Below, piece after piece: positions 46,987-57,199 of a DNA stretch of 64,000 nucleotides. The first letter of the stretch is position 1; each line of letters starts with the position of its first letter. The notes under the pieces are model-generated. The model saw only the letters and a list, made by a program, of their open reading frames with translations. It did no database searches and had not been told where the DNA came from. Origin of the DNA: Ustulina deusta (Eukaryota > Ascomycota > Sordariomycetes > Xylariales > Xylariaceae); NCBI GenBank assembly GCA_023159155.1, contig JAJNNX010000013.1:1008378-1072377 (forward strand), read 5' to 3'. The translations under genes and the position numbers were made by a program.

Positions 46987-48405
46987 ATGAGCGTGCCTGT
47001 GCCTGTGCCTGTGTCTGGGGCTGTCAAGGCCATCTCAATCGTGCGTCGTCGCGTCGGATCCAGGCGCCTGCGGCCTGTTTATTTTCCTCGTGGCATTGTA
47101 ACCACGGCGTCTGGCGTTGAGAGATCACAGCCGCAAAGCGTGCCCGTATCACAGGGACAGCCCTCGAAGACACCGGGCCAAGATCCAAAGACCCAACGGC
47201 CCAAACGGACAGTCCCGCGGCTATGTCCTTTTAACGCTTACAAGGCTACAGCCTACAAGCTGGTGAAGACGTACACAGACAAGATCAACCGTGGGTCTCC
47301 TATGCTAATTAGGAACCTGCCCGGGTTCCTAGATGGCCAGTCCTGGATCGATCACACAACCGACCGTGAGGGCTCCTTCAACACCCCACAAAAGCATCTG
47401 AGACAAGACCCGGCTCCTGGTTTTGACCTTCTCAAAACCATCTTTGAAAGCGCTGCCACAGGCCGCAGCCAAAAGGACTTGACTCCGGGTCCGCAACGTG
47501 CCCACTTGAGGGCCGTGTTTGACGAGCTCGAAGCCGAGTGCAAAATCGAGCGAGCTTCGTTCGAGGGAGACTATCCATCCCTACTCAGGTTCCGTGATTG
47601 GCTGCCGCTGTCAAATTTCAGGGACTTTCCCCTCAAAAAAACCATTGCCGAACTACAAGAAACGTTCCGCGCCAAGCCACAGCCGTGGACACCCTTCACG
47701 GCACCGCTCGTTTTCATCCGCGCAGTGCATCAGTACAACCGCGATCAGACAATTGTTGCCAACACAGTGCCCTCATCGACAGACAGTCTAATTCATGACC
47801 AGAGCCACCCTGCGTGCATCGCCGGGCTAAACAGTTTAGTGGTCCTAGAGAAAAAGCTGACGGACGAGTTTCCCTTCCCGCGCATTGTCCGAGATATCGG
47901 ACTGTCTACCTACCAGACCAAATCATGCAGTATCCGTGCTGGAGTACGACCGCTACGTAGTGATGTGCGCCGCTACAAGGATAGCACCGCTGTGGTCGGA
48001 CAACTAGCCGGGTACAGCGTTGTGACGCTGATCCCACCTCGCGTGAAGCTGCTCAACGGGTTGTCGCTGGAGTTTGACGAGCGGGTGCCCAAGACGTGGG
48101 ACCGTTGCACCAAACGTTATCCCCTTGGGTCGTCGAGTTTCGGGCTCTCCAGCCAGACGTGGACACGCGAATTCGAGGCCGAGCTGTCCGCGTCCGGGGA
48201 CATCCTCCTTGCGACTCTGATACCTGGAGACGGCTTGTTGGTCCCTGAGGGGTGGTGGTACGGCGTTCGAAGCATCAATAACGGACTTCAGCTGCATGCA
48301 ACCGTCACGTGGTTTTTAGGCCGTAGCGACATGGCCATCGGAGACAGGGAAGAATACGCTAGGAGCATTTATCTTAAGAGTTTCCCTCCGTGGGTCAATA
48401 TATGA
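46987..48405 (+). CDS. JmjC/cupin-like protein without visible metal ligands
   Basis: An intronless frame of 472 aa. The first 43 residues have many Arg and no acidic residue, like a mitochondrial targeting sequence. The C-terminal half follows the cupin-8/JmjC fold pattern: GYSVVTLIPPRV (where active enzymes read G.K...L.PP), then PGDGLLVPEGWWYGVRS and LHATVTWFLGR. Active family members bind Fe(II) through an HxD and a distal His. Here the expected HxD position reads RSD (about residues 319-321, within PLRSD) and the distal position reads Tyr (WWYG where active members have WWH). All three ligands therefore appear lost and a non-catalytic role is likely, unless my alignment is shifted. It lies between the thioesterase and the P450s; membership in the pathway is uncertain. 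Confidence 0.65.
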   Translation: MSVPVPVPVSGAVKAISIVRRRVGSRRLRPVYFPRGIVTTASGVERSQPQSVPVSQGQPSKTPGQDPKTQRPKRTVPRLCPFNAYKATAYKLVKTYTDKINRGSPMLIRNLPGFLDGQSWIDHTTDREGSFNTPQKHLRQDPAPGFDLLKTIFESAATGRSQKDLTPGPQRAHLRAVFDELEAECKIERASFEGDYPSLLRFRDWLPLSNFRDFPLKKTIAELQETFRAKPQPWTPFTAPLVFIRAVHQYNRDQTIVANTVPSSTDSLIHDQSHPACIAGLNSLVVLEKKLTDEFPFPRIVRDIGLSTYQTKSCSIRAGVRPLRSDVRRYKDSTAVVGQLAGYSVVTLIPPRVKLLNGLSLEFDERVPKTWDRCTKRYPLGSSSFGLSSQTWTREFEAELSASGDILLATLIPGDGLLVPEGWWYGVRSINNGLQLHATVTWFLGRSDMAIGDREEYARSIYLKSFPPWVNI

Positions 48406-49942
48406 TCGTGTGTATTAATAAAGTACTTGTTCAGACGCATTAAGATATAATCGAGCAGCCTGAGTATGGAGAAGTGGCAAATACTAATTCACAGACCAAA
48501 AGACATAACCATACGTCGACCGCTATAATCCTTGTGTTTACCTAGAAACGCCGTCTCTCGTAGATTAAAGATTGTCCGTTACTAATCAATCGCTTGGAGT
48601 CTTAAACGTCGTTATCAAAACCTGGATCCAGGCCTGATGTCCATTTCCCTGATCCATAACACTGAGCTATTGCAAGCCTTCCCCAAGTCTCCCCTTGCTT
48701 AGGTGAGGTGAAACTTTTCTCACCTGTCTTGACCAACCTGCTTTCCAGTAGATCCGCATCCATATATTCTTCTGTTACTTTTCGTCGTGGATTCTATAAA
48801 TCTGACCCTTTCACGCCCAAGTCAGCGAATTTGCTCACGAGTGTCGTGTCGAGTGCCACGACCTCCTATGTGTGGTGCCCTGCGCGCGGTAGAAAAACCG
48901 ACAAAAAAGGAAACTTAACATCGTTTAGTTAATCCCCTTTTCTTGGAACCTGGGTCTCTTCACAGCTCTAGAGAGACATCAATACTGAAGTGGACAACGT
49001 GAGGAGTGAAGTAATAGAGTAGGTAGCTTCTGAGTGGCTGAATATAAGGGGGCTGAGAGAAACGTAAAAACACGAAAGGTTGAGGCGCAGTCGGAAAAAG
49101 AGGCAGAGATAGCCAGTCAGTTCTCTTCACGTTGAATTCCGTCAATGACTTCGCCCTGGTCAATTCTTTCCCCGAGAGAAAACTAATTCACTTATGCTAG
49201 GAAGTGTGGGAACTGCCTATCTCGTAATATAAGGGCAAGGTGAGTAGCCCCATATATCTGAGTCTACTCACATTGTCCACCTCAGCAGGCTTAGTTATAT
49301 GGATGATGTCTAGCGCTTCGATTTATTCTTACTCTGGTCTCTGAGAGTACGCGAGACAAGGGGAAACTCGATGCGAATCAGTACAAGGCCAGGCATAGAG
49401 AAGAAAAATAAGCGTTGGTCAAAAGGTTTGTGCGATTGTCTAGCGGTTCGCCTTCTGTAACGATATATAACCTGTTAACCGGCAGAAGGTTAACGGCGCG
49501 TTGTTTTTTCTTCCGTCAAAACTTCGTCTTGTTCTGGTCTCTAAAGTATTAATATGCGAGGCGGTCGGGACACTGGATGATCGTGGGAGCCCATAGTTAT
49601 GGGGAACGTCGTGAGGTAGGGTGATTATTAATTATACCGCCACCGAGGAAAATATATAACCCTCTTGTCATCTTCTCTCGTAGAACACCTGGGTAGCAAG
49701 TAATATTGCATACAAATATTGAAATGTTGGTATAAAAGCCTTATAAGATGAGGACCTTTAAATAACCTATAACCACTATGCTAGCCACGCGGGGTAGAAC
49801 ACGACACGATCGGGACTAGCCTCCCCCCGCCAGCTCAACTAATGCAGGTATACGCCTCTGCTGACTCATCGTGGCGGTGTCCTACGGTAGTACTGGGCCT
49901 TAACCCGTGACACCGCGTCTCTTCTGCAAACACAGATCCCTT
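48406..49942. other. Gene-free stretch
   Basis: About 1.5 kb between the convergent 3' ends of the JmjC-like gene and P450-1. Small ORFs on both strands show no recognisable product. Nothing else is seen. Confidence 0.4.
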
Positions 49943-51670
49943 TCAGGCCTTTAGACGCCTTTTCAAGAGCAGTCGCACACTTGGATCGGGATGGTAACCT
50001 CCTGGTGTCCACAAGCTGTCAGGTCGCCCTATATCTCCTTTGAACTTGAAGTCAAATTTGTCGATCAAGTGTATAAGTATCATCTTAATCTCGTTCGCAG
50101 CAAAAAAGCGACCTGGGCATGCATGCGTACCATACCCGAAGTCCAAATTGTTCGTTCCAGTCGCCGTAAACTGGTACTTGAACTCGTTCCCTGGCAGGTC
50201 CCTAAGCTTCTGGAATCTGAAGCCGTCGAATTGGCTCGGATTTTCCCATAAATCCTCATCATTCGAGATTTGGTGTAAAGGGAAAGCGATGTGCATTCCC
50301 GGTTGCAGCACAGTGCCGTCATGAAGAGTAATAGGTTGGACGATCTTTCGGCGCATGTTCAGCAATGATATCGGACTAAGGCGATGGGACTCTTTGAGAA
50401 ACGAGTCCAACTTGCGCAACTTTGGCATCGATGTCTTATTGAGGTACGGCGATGACTCGGTCGCTCTTACGTCCCGGAGCTCATCTCGAAGAGGCTGTAG
50501 ATACTCGGGTCGGGCGGCCAAGTCGAAGATTGCGTTTGTCACTGTCATTGAAGTCGTGTGAATAGCTGCCATACTCGTCGCTAGCTGCATCTGCGCCTGG
50601 ATATTGAGGCTATCTCGTTCCTTTTGGTTGCTGTTCTTGATGTTCCATGCACACATGTTATGAGGCCCGTTTCCCTTTTCAAGCTGCCGTTTCGTATCAG
50701 TAATGATTGGCGCCATCAAGCGTCTCATGGTAGCGAGTGATTTGTGCACAGCTCGAACTTTGGCGTTAAAATACCGAGAGGTCCAACGAAGTGGCCGCGG
50801 GTATGTCCTAATCTCAGGTACAGCATAAAAGACGTTTAGTGTGAACTCGATGATGCAATCTAGGTATTCCTGGTTACGGCTCATTGGAAGCCCAACAAAA
50901 ATCCGGCCAGACACAAATGCGACGACGCGAACAAGTTTACTTTGTATATCAAGCTCAGTCCAGTCTATGAAAAGAAGATTAGTGAAAAATGTTTCCCAGT
51001 CCAATCGCCTCAAGCCTTACCGTCGCAGGGTGGGAACAATTCTTGGACGGAGTACGTGACTTCTTCATGTATATCGCCCATCAGGTTACCTGCAAAGCTT
51101 AGCTACATCAGAAACGGCGCAGTGTAGGTCGGCATACCGAGAGCCTTTGTGAGCTCGTTCTTGACACTGTTCACCACAGTCGAGATCCTTCCGCCGACAG
51201 ACGTCGTCGTGAACAGGCTATATTCGGACAGGAACCGCTACACCATTATCAGCTACCGGACTGTGCAACCGCGCTTGCAGACATACCTCATCGATTTCGT
51301 CATCTAGATTGAGCATATTGTCGGGTAGGGCCTTTAGTTCTTCCATGAACTGAGTCGGCAAGATGACGGTCTCGCCATGGGCCTCATCCAAGGTGAAGTA
51401 TTTACCTTTGTACTGTAAAGGCTCTTAATGCAGCTCTCGCGACAAAGTAAGTTCGCCACTCACATTTTGAAATCCTTCCTTAATTGTCTTATCTAAAGCT
51501 ATGAGATCGATTGGCCCAGTCTCGTCGTAAAGCTGTGGAGCGGGGAATTTTGGCGGTTGTCGAGGCGCAACCTGGGCATATGCGGAAGCGCAGACGAACA
51601 AGGCGATCGCTGCTCCGAGTGCATAGTATTGGAAGCTAGGTGCAAGTGCCTGTGAAAGGTGATCCAGCAT
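49943..51670 (-). CDS. Cytochrome P450 monooxygenase 1
   Basis: Five exons close in phase to about 507 aa: 51464-51670, 51287-51412, 51138-51237, 51021-51089 and 49943-50964. Introns are 48-56 nt. An N-terminal membrane anchor (YYALGAAIALFVCASAYA, about 16-33) is followed by the P450 fold. The I-helix reads AAIHTTSMTVTNA instead of the usual AGxDT, a variant common in fungal tailoring P450s. The K-helix ExxR is ESHR, and the heme loop FGYGTHACPGRFF contains the axial Cys. It should hydroxylate or oxidatively couple the peptide product at the endoplasmic reticulum using NADPH-P450 reductase. It is transcribed in the same direction as P450-2. Confidence 0.9.
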
Positions 51671-52133
51671 GTTGAGGGTTTTCTCGAGATCACGGAATGG
51701 CCGTCGTACAGGGTGTGTATCAACATGGGCGTGAGAAACGAGTGTAGAAGAGGAGCAGGTCCATGTCCACAGAAGCATAAGAGGCTCGTGAATCAATGAT
51801 AAGCAAAGCTACTGGCGTCGGAGCGGTACCATGATGGGAAATGAACGTCCTGTTTTTTTTCTTTTTTTTTTACAATGCCTATAAAAGCTATAGGCCCATC
51901 TTTTTCTTCTTGGGCGACTTGACCGATCTGGCGCTATTACCGTATTAAGGGTTTTACCGAAGATGTATGTTTGAAAACTATATACATTTTAAAGTATATA
52001 ACTATATGTTAATAATTTAATGAATATAATAATTCAAAAAAGTATTTAAATTACAATACCTGGAATAAGTATATTTTAAATGTATGCTATTAAGGCTATG
52101 ATAAGGGAAATTCTTATCTTTTATTTAAGGTGT
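51671..52133. other. Gene-free stretch with AT-rich patch
   Basis: About 460 bp between the two P450 genes. From about 51960 to 52130 the sequence is very AT-rich, like the block beyond 54.1 kb, and a T-rich run with one C lies near 51850-51872. It may be a small RIP-affected insertion or simply intergenic AT. No gene is visible. Confidence 0.4.
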
Positions 52134-53925
52134 TTAGTTGGTCTTGATGTCTGTTCGCTTCTTGAGCGCTAGCTTGACGTACTTGAGCGGAGCTAATGTG
52201 ACCGTACCCGCTGCTAGATTATCAATCTCCTGCTTTACTACTTTCGCGTCCATGCCTTCGCCGAGCACAATGCGGTACTCCCTCAGGACCGTCGCAAGAA
52301 CACTGATGTACTCAGACTGTGTGAATTTCCTTCCGAGGCAAGCGCGAGCGCCACCAGAAAAAGTCATCAACGTTCCCTTGACCTGTCTCGACTTGTCCGA
52401 CGCAACGACCTTCTTGTCAGGGCGTTCATTTGGAGTAACTCCTATGGTACCCATCCATCTGTCAGGCTTGAGAACCCAGGGATCATTCCAGTACCTTTCG
52501 TGGTAGTGAACAGCGTTGGCATTGAGGTACACACGGCACTCCGCCGGTAGGACATGCTGTCGTGAGGACTCGTTCATTGGGTAGACAGTGATAGTGGTAT
52601 CCTTCGGGACCATTTTTGTGATGATGCAAACACCAGGGTACAGGCGGAAGATTTCGTACATGAAGCCGTATGTGTACTGGAATTTCTCGAAGTCATCCGT
52701 GTAATTAAGCGACGTGCGCCCTTCGGCAGCTGCCTCTGCATAAACCCCATCTACCTCTTCAATGATCCGGTCCTGCAAATCCTGCCTGAGAGCTAAAGTG
52801 ATGAAGCCGTAAGTCATGGCGTTTGCAGTGGTTTCATACCCCGCGAGCAGGTACAGAAAAAGATTGCCGAGCACCTCGTCTTCGCTGAAAGCTTGCTTTC
52901 GACCGGCAGCCTTAGCCTCAAGGGCTGAAGCGCGTAGAACGGATGTTAAAAGGTTCCCCTTTGCATCAGCAGACTGGTAATCGTTGTCTTTGCTCAGGTT
53001 CGCCGTCTCCGTCCGGATCATCTCACGCATATACTTCTCGAGCTCACCATGTGCGATAGCGATTTCCTTCATAGATGTCATCTGCATAATCCATTTCGGA
53101 ATGATAAGAATCTTGACCATGAACGTTGTGACCAGGTGCAGTGCGTGATGCAGGCTCATCTTGTACCCCGGAGGAATTTTGTTGCGAAGATCAGAAACTT
53201 CAGCTTTGAAGTCTAATCTTTTGCCGAAGCCTGTGAAGGCAATGACGGCTAGAGTCAATCGGTTGATATCAAGTGAAAGGTCGCGGGTTGTGTTTTCCTG
53301 GGACCAGGACTCCATGAGCGCGCTTGCTTGGTCGGAAGCTTCGTTCCATACGAGATCGTTGGCTCCGCTGCCATCGTTAAAGGGAGGTGCAGTAATGCGA
53401 ACGTGAAAGTTGTACGCTTTGCCCTCTGTAGTTGCAACATTCGGCCCATACGGCTCAAGCACCTCTAACATGTGCAGTCAGTGAAGGACTTTCCGTGACA
53501 ATAGCTTTAAACTTACTGTATTTGTCTCTTGGCTTGAGAAACTCGTATCGCCTGTTCAAGACATCCCAGCTCATGTCGGCATCCGCGCTGTAGCAGATGA
53601 GACCCTCAGGCGACACGACAATGAAAACATCGCCGAGCTCCTCGTGCACCCTGCGTTTCTCTTCCCAAGCCCAGTCGAGAATCGAAAAGCGAACCCATCG
53701 TGGCCAGCCCTCGCCTCTTAACAGTCTTTGTGTGAACAAGGGGCGAATGAGCGGAGTCAAGAACTTTCCAAGGAACTCGGTCTCAAGGAAAGGCACGATA
53801 GTATACGGCAGGCCTGTCTTCCTGGCTTGGCCAGCGTAGTAAACCAATTTAAGAAGCTTGTAAAATGTGAATATCAAGAGAATAGTGCCCATAAAAGAGC
53901 CCAGAGGCACTTCTGAGGCGTCCAT
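52134..53925 (-). CDS. Cytochrome P450 monooxygenase 2
   Basis: Exon 1 is 53517-53925, a 52-nt intron 53465-53516 (GTAAGT...GTTAG), and exon 2 52134-53464, giving about 579 aa. The N-terminus has a membrane anchor (FMGTILLIFTFYKLL). The I-helix motif is AGYETT, the K-helix ExxR is EIFR, and the heme loop is FSGGARACLGRKF with the axial Cys. The layout, with a long N-terminal part and a conserved GGARACLGRKF loop, is that of fungal family P450s acting on secondary metabolites or fatty-acid-like substrates. The start is uncertain: 53970 is an in-frame alternative that would place the 5' end near the intact 82-bp repeat. It is the last gene before the AT-rich block. Confidence 0.88.
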
Positions 53926-53990
53926 AGTGCGAAGAGTAGACAAGGAAACGAAGCACTCTGGCGTGGTCATTCTCTCTATAGACCGCCTTT

Positions 53991-54072
53991 TGTTGGATTT
54001 ACCACTACGCCAAAAGAATTGGCTTGACCGGTCAATTATTAGCCACTGTACTGTAATGTTATATATCCAACA
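53991..54072. repeat. 82-bp repeat with inverted ends, intact copy
   Basis: The element begins TGTTGGAT and ends ATCCAACA, a perfect 8-bp inverted terminal repeat of the TG...CA type seen at LTR ends. A diverged copy lies at 54282-54364. It sits 66 bp upstream of the chosen ATG of P450-2. Confidence 0.7.
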
Positions 54073-54281
54073 CACCCCCTCAGGTAGAACAACTTTTAGT
54101 TATAACGACTAGACTGCTACCCTTTTTCATTTAAGCCTTTAGGGTTTTCCCCGCACATTAGGCATTCTAAACAGGTATGTCCGGCTAGATTTAATCTAGT
54201 AGATTTAGTAGTACTAAAATCTATTATATGCCAAGGCGAATTAAAAGCGGCTAACTGCTTTAAGCAAATAAAACTTTTAAT

Positions 54282-54364
54282 TGTTAAATTTATTATTACA
54301 CTAAAAAAAATTGGCTTAACTAGTTAATTATTAAGCAGTATATTATAATGTTATAGATTTAACA
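54282..54364. repeat. 83-bp repeat, C-to-T/G-to-A mutated copy of 53991-54072
   Basis: It is aligned end to end with the upstream copy, in the same orientation, and nearly all differences are transitions toward A or T. For example, the ends changed from TGTTGGAT to TGTTAAAT and from ATCCAACA to ATTTAACA. This is the pattern expected of RIP. The flanks CCTTT before copy 1 and CTTTT after copy 2 could be a mutated 5-bp target duplication. Confidence 0.7.
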
Positions 54365-54904
54365 CTTTTTATATATTATAGTTTTTTTTTAAATATTATT
54401 CCTTTATATTTAATATTAATATGTTTATAAATAATATATTTAAATTTTTTATAACTTATAAAATAGCCACTGTATTTATAAGTAAATTTTTAGTAAGCTA
54501 AAATATTATATATAAATTTATATAGTTATAAATTAATTATTTTAAAAAAGAATTAAATAAAAAAATAATTTTATATAACTATAAATTTTATATAGTTATT
54601 ATATAAAACTATTTATTAATATTAATTTAAATAATAATATTAATTATTATAATAATATATAGCTTAAAAAAAGCAAAATTAAATATAATAAATATTAATT
54701 TTTTATTTTTTATTAATTATTATAATAGTATAAAGTTTATAAAAACTATATTTAAATATAATAAATATTAATTTTTTATTATTAAATATTTATTAAAAGT
54801 TATTATTAATAACTATTTAATTAAAATAACTAATATATCTTATAAGCTTGTTTTACACTTTTTTTTAGCATATTTTATATATTAATTCGTACTAAAAAAA
54901 AACT

Positions 54905-55355
54905 TAACGCATCCCACAAGCATGTTTCGCACTTTTTTTTGGCGTATTTTATACGCTAATTTTATACTAAAAAATATTTACTTTACTTTTTACATAACTT
55001 TGCAAATATAAATCGTATAAAGCTATAATTAAGATTTTTAAAAATCTTATTAAATAAAAAATCTAAAAATAATTTTTTAGATTTTATAGCTATTTTATTT
55101 CTAAAAATACTTATGTTTAAAAAATTGCAAAGATTATTTTAGCATACTTTTTTATAATTTTATAAATAAAATAAATATAAAATTAATAAAAGTATATTTA
55201 GATTCTTGATTTAATTAGGATTCTAAAAATCGAAATTATTAGTCTGTACAGCTTATATTAATAAAGTTATATAAATATAAAGTAAGTAGTTTTGCTAGTA
55301 AATTAGAGTAAAAGTACTGCTAAGAAAATGCAAAACAAGCTTATGGGATATATTA
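54905..55355. repeat. Inverted-repeat (MITE-like) element, copy 1
   Basis: The left end reads TAACGCATCCCACAAGCATG and the right end is its diverged reverse complement (AAGCTTATGGGATATATTA). The element is about 451 bp and its interior is also partly self-complementary around repeated AATCTAAAA/TTTTAGATT tracts. A truncated left end precedes it at 54831-54900. Confidence 0.5.
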
Positions 55356-55734
55356 CTTTATTTTTATAAATAACTTTATAAAAATACCTTATATAAACCT
55401 ATGATTTAGATTTTAAAAAAACTAACGAAATAATAAATCTAAACATAAATTTTCTATTTTTATAGGTATTTTTCTTTTAGAGTTATTTATGTTTTTAAAA
55501 TTAGATGGATTATTTTAGCGTATTTCTTTATAACACTATAAATAAAATAGCTATAAAATTAAAAAAAATATATATTTAAATTCTTTATTTAGTTAGAAAT
55601 CTAAAAATTTAAATTATAAGTTTATATAACTTATATTTATAAAATTATTTAATTATAAAGTAAGCATTATTATATAGAAAATTAGCGTAAAAATACTACT
55701 AAATAAATATAAAACAAGCTTATAGAATATATTA
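55356..55734. repeat. Inverted-repeat element, copy 2 (left end missing)
   Basis: The sequence continues directly from copy 1 and repeats its right-hand part, ending in the same terminus (ACAAGCTTATAGAATATATTA, 55714-55734, allowing mutations). It looks like a tandem or nested partial copy. Confidence 0.4.
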
Positions 55735-56177
55735 TAATTTTATATTATTATTTTGTTTACTAAAGATATAAACGTTTAATAAAAAGTCTTTTATTATATA
55801 TTTAACATATAAAAATAATATTTGCTACTTTATTTATTAAAGTTATAAATATATAAAAATATAGATACTTGCTACTTAGTTTATTAAAGTTATAATTAAA
55901 CGTTTAATAAAAAAGTTTTTATTAAATAGTTAATATATAAAAATAAAAATAAAAATATTTTTAAATATTTATTATTTAGCTTATTAAAGTTTTAATTATA
56001 TATTTAATATATAAAAATAGCACTTATTACTTAGCTTATTAAAGTAATAAATATTTAATAAAAATGCTTTTTTTATATATTATTATTTTAAACAATAGCT
56101 ATTAATATAAAGTATAAAGGTATATAGTAATAAACTAATAATATAAATTAACTTAAAAAACTAAAATTATAAAGTTA

Positions 56178-56656
56178 TAACATATTTTATAAGCTTGTTT
56201 TATATATAAGTTTGTTTTATATTTATTTAATAGTATTTTTATACTAATTTTTTATATAATAATACTTACTTTATAATTAAATAACTTTATAAATATAAGT
56301 TATACAAACTTATACTTTATATTTTTAAATTTTTAACTAAATAAAAAATCTAAATATTTTTTTTTTAATTTTATAGTTATTTTATTTATAGTGTTATAAA
56401 AAAGTACGCTAAAATAATCCTTATAATTTTAAAAATATAAATAATTATAAAAAGAAAATAGCTATAAAATTAGAAAAATTATTTTTAGATATATTATTTA
56501 GTTAGCTTTTTAGAAATCTAAAGTATAAGTTTATATAAGCTATTTTTATAAAGTTATTCTAAAAAGTAAAGTAAGTTTTTTTTTTAGTATAAATTAATAC
56601 GCCATGAAAACGTGCGAAACAAGCTTGTGTATAAAACGAGCTTATAGGATGCGTTA
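56178..56656. repeat. Inverted-repeat element, copy 3
   Basis: The left end is TAACATATTTTATAAGCTTG and the right end contains GCGAAACAAGCTTG followed by CTTATAGGATGCGTTA. The right end retains several CG and GC dinucleotides that are mutated in the other copies. Length is about 479 bp. Confidence 0.45.
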
Positions 56657-57199
56657 TATCTAAAGCTAATATTAATATAATATTATTTAAAAACAAAGCC
56701 TTTTTTATTTTTAAATATAAAGGGCCGTTATTTATAAAAAAGTAAAATAAATAGCTTTTAATAGAAATTTAACATATAAAAAAAAATAAAACAAGCTTAT
56801 ATATAAAGCAAGTTTATATTATAAATTAATAGTAATTTTTCTATTTTTTAAACTAAAAATTATTTATAATAAAACATAAAAATTAATAAAACTTTTAATT
56901 ATTAGATTTAATTATTATGCCTAGCATACTAGGACCGGTGCACACTCACTATATATATATACTATATCTGCACCTATTTTAATAAAAAATCTTCCTTTTA
57001 TAAACTTTAATCTTATAAACTAACCTTACTAAATATATAACTTATCTTTTTATATATTATACCTAACTTTATAAACTTTTTATTTATAATAATTTTAAAG
57101 CTTTTTTTTAAAGTTATTTATAATATATTTATATAATAGCCCCTAAAAAACCCGGACTATTAACTAAATTAATGCTTTTTAAAAAAAACAAATTAGCTA

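Noticed and set aside
24255..53925. The NRPS cluster as cargo of a Starship headed by the DUF3435 gene
   Set aside because: The recombinase reads away from the cluster, whereas captains read into their element; no far-side boundary is visible.
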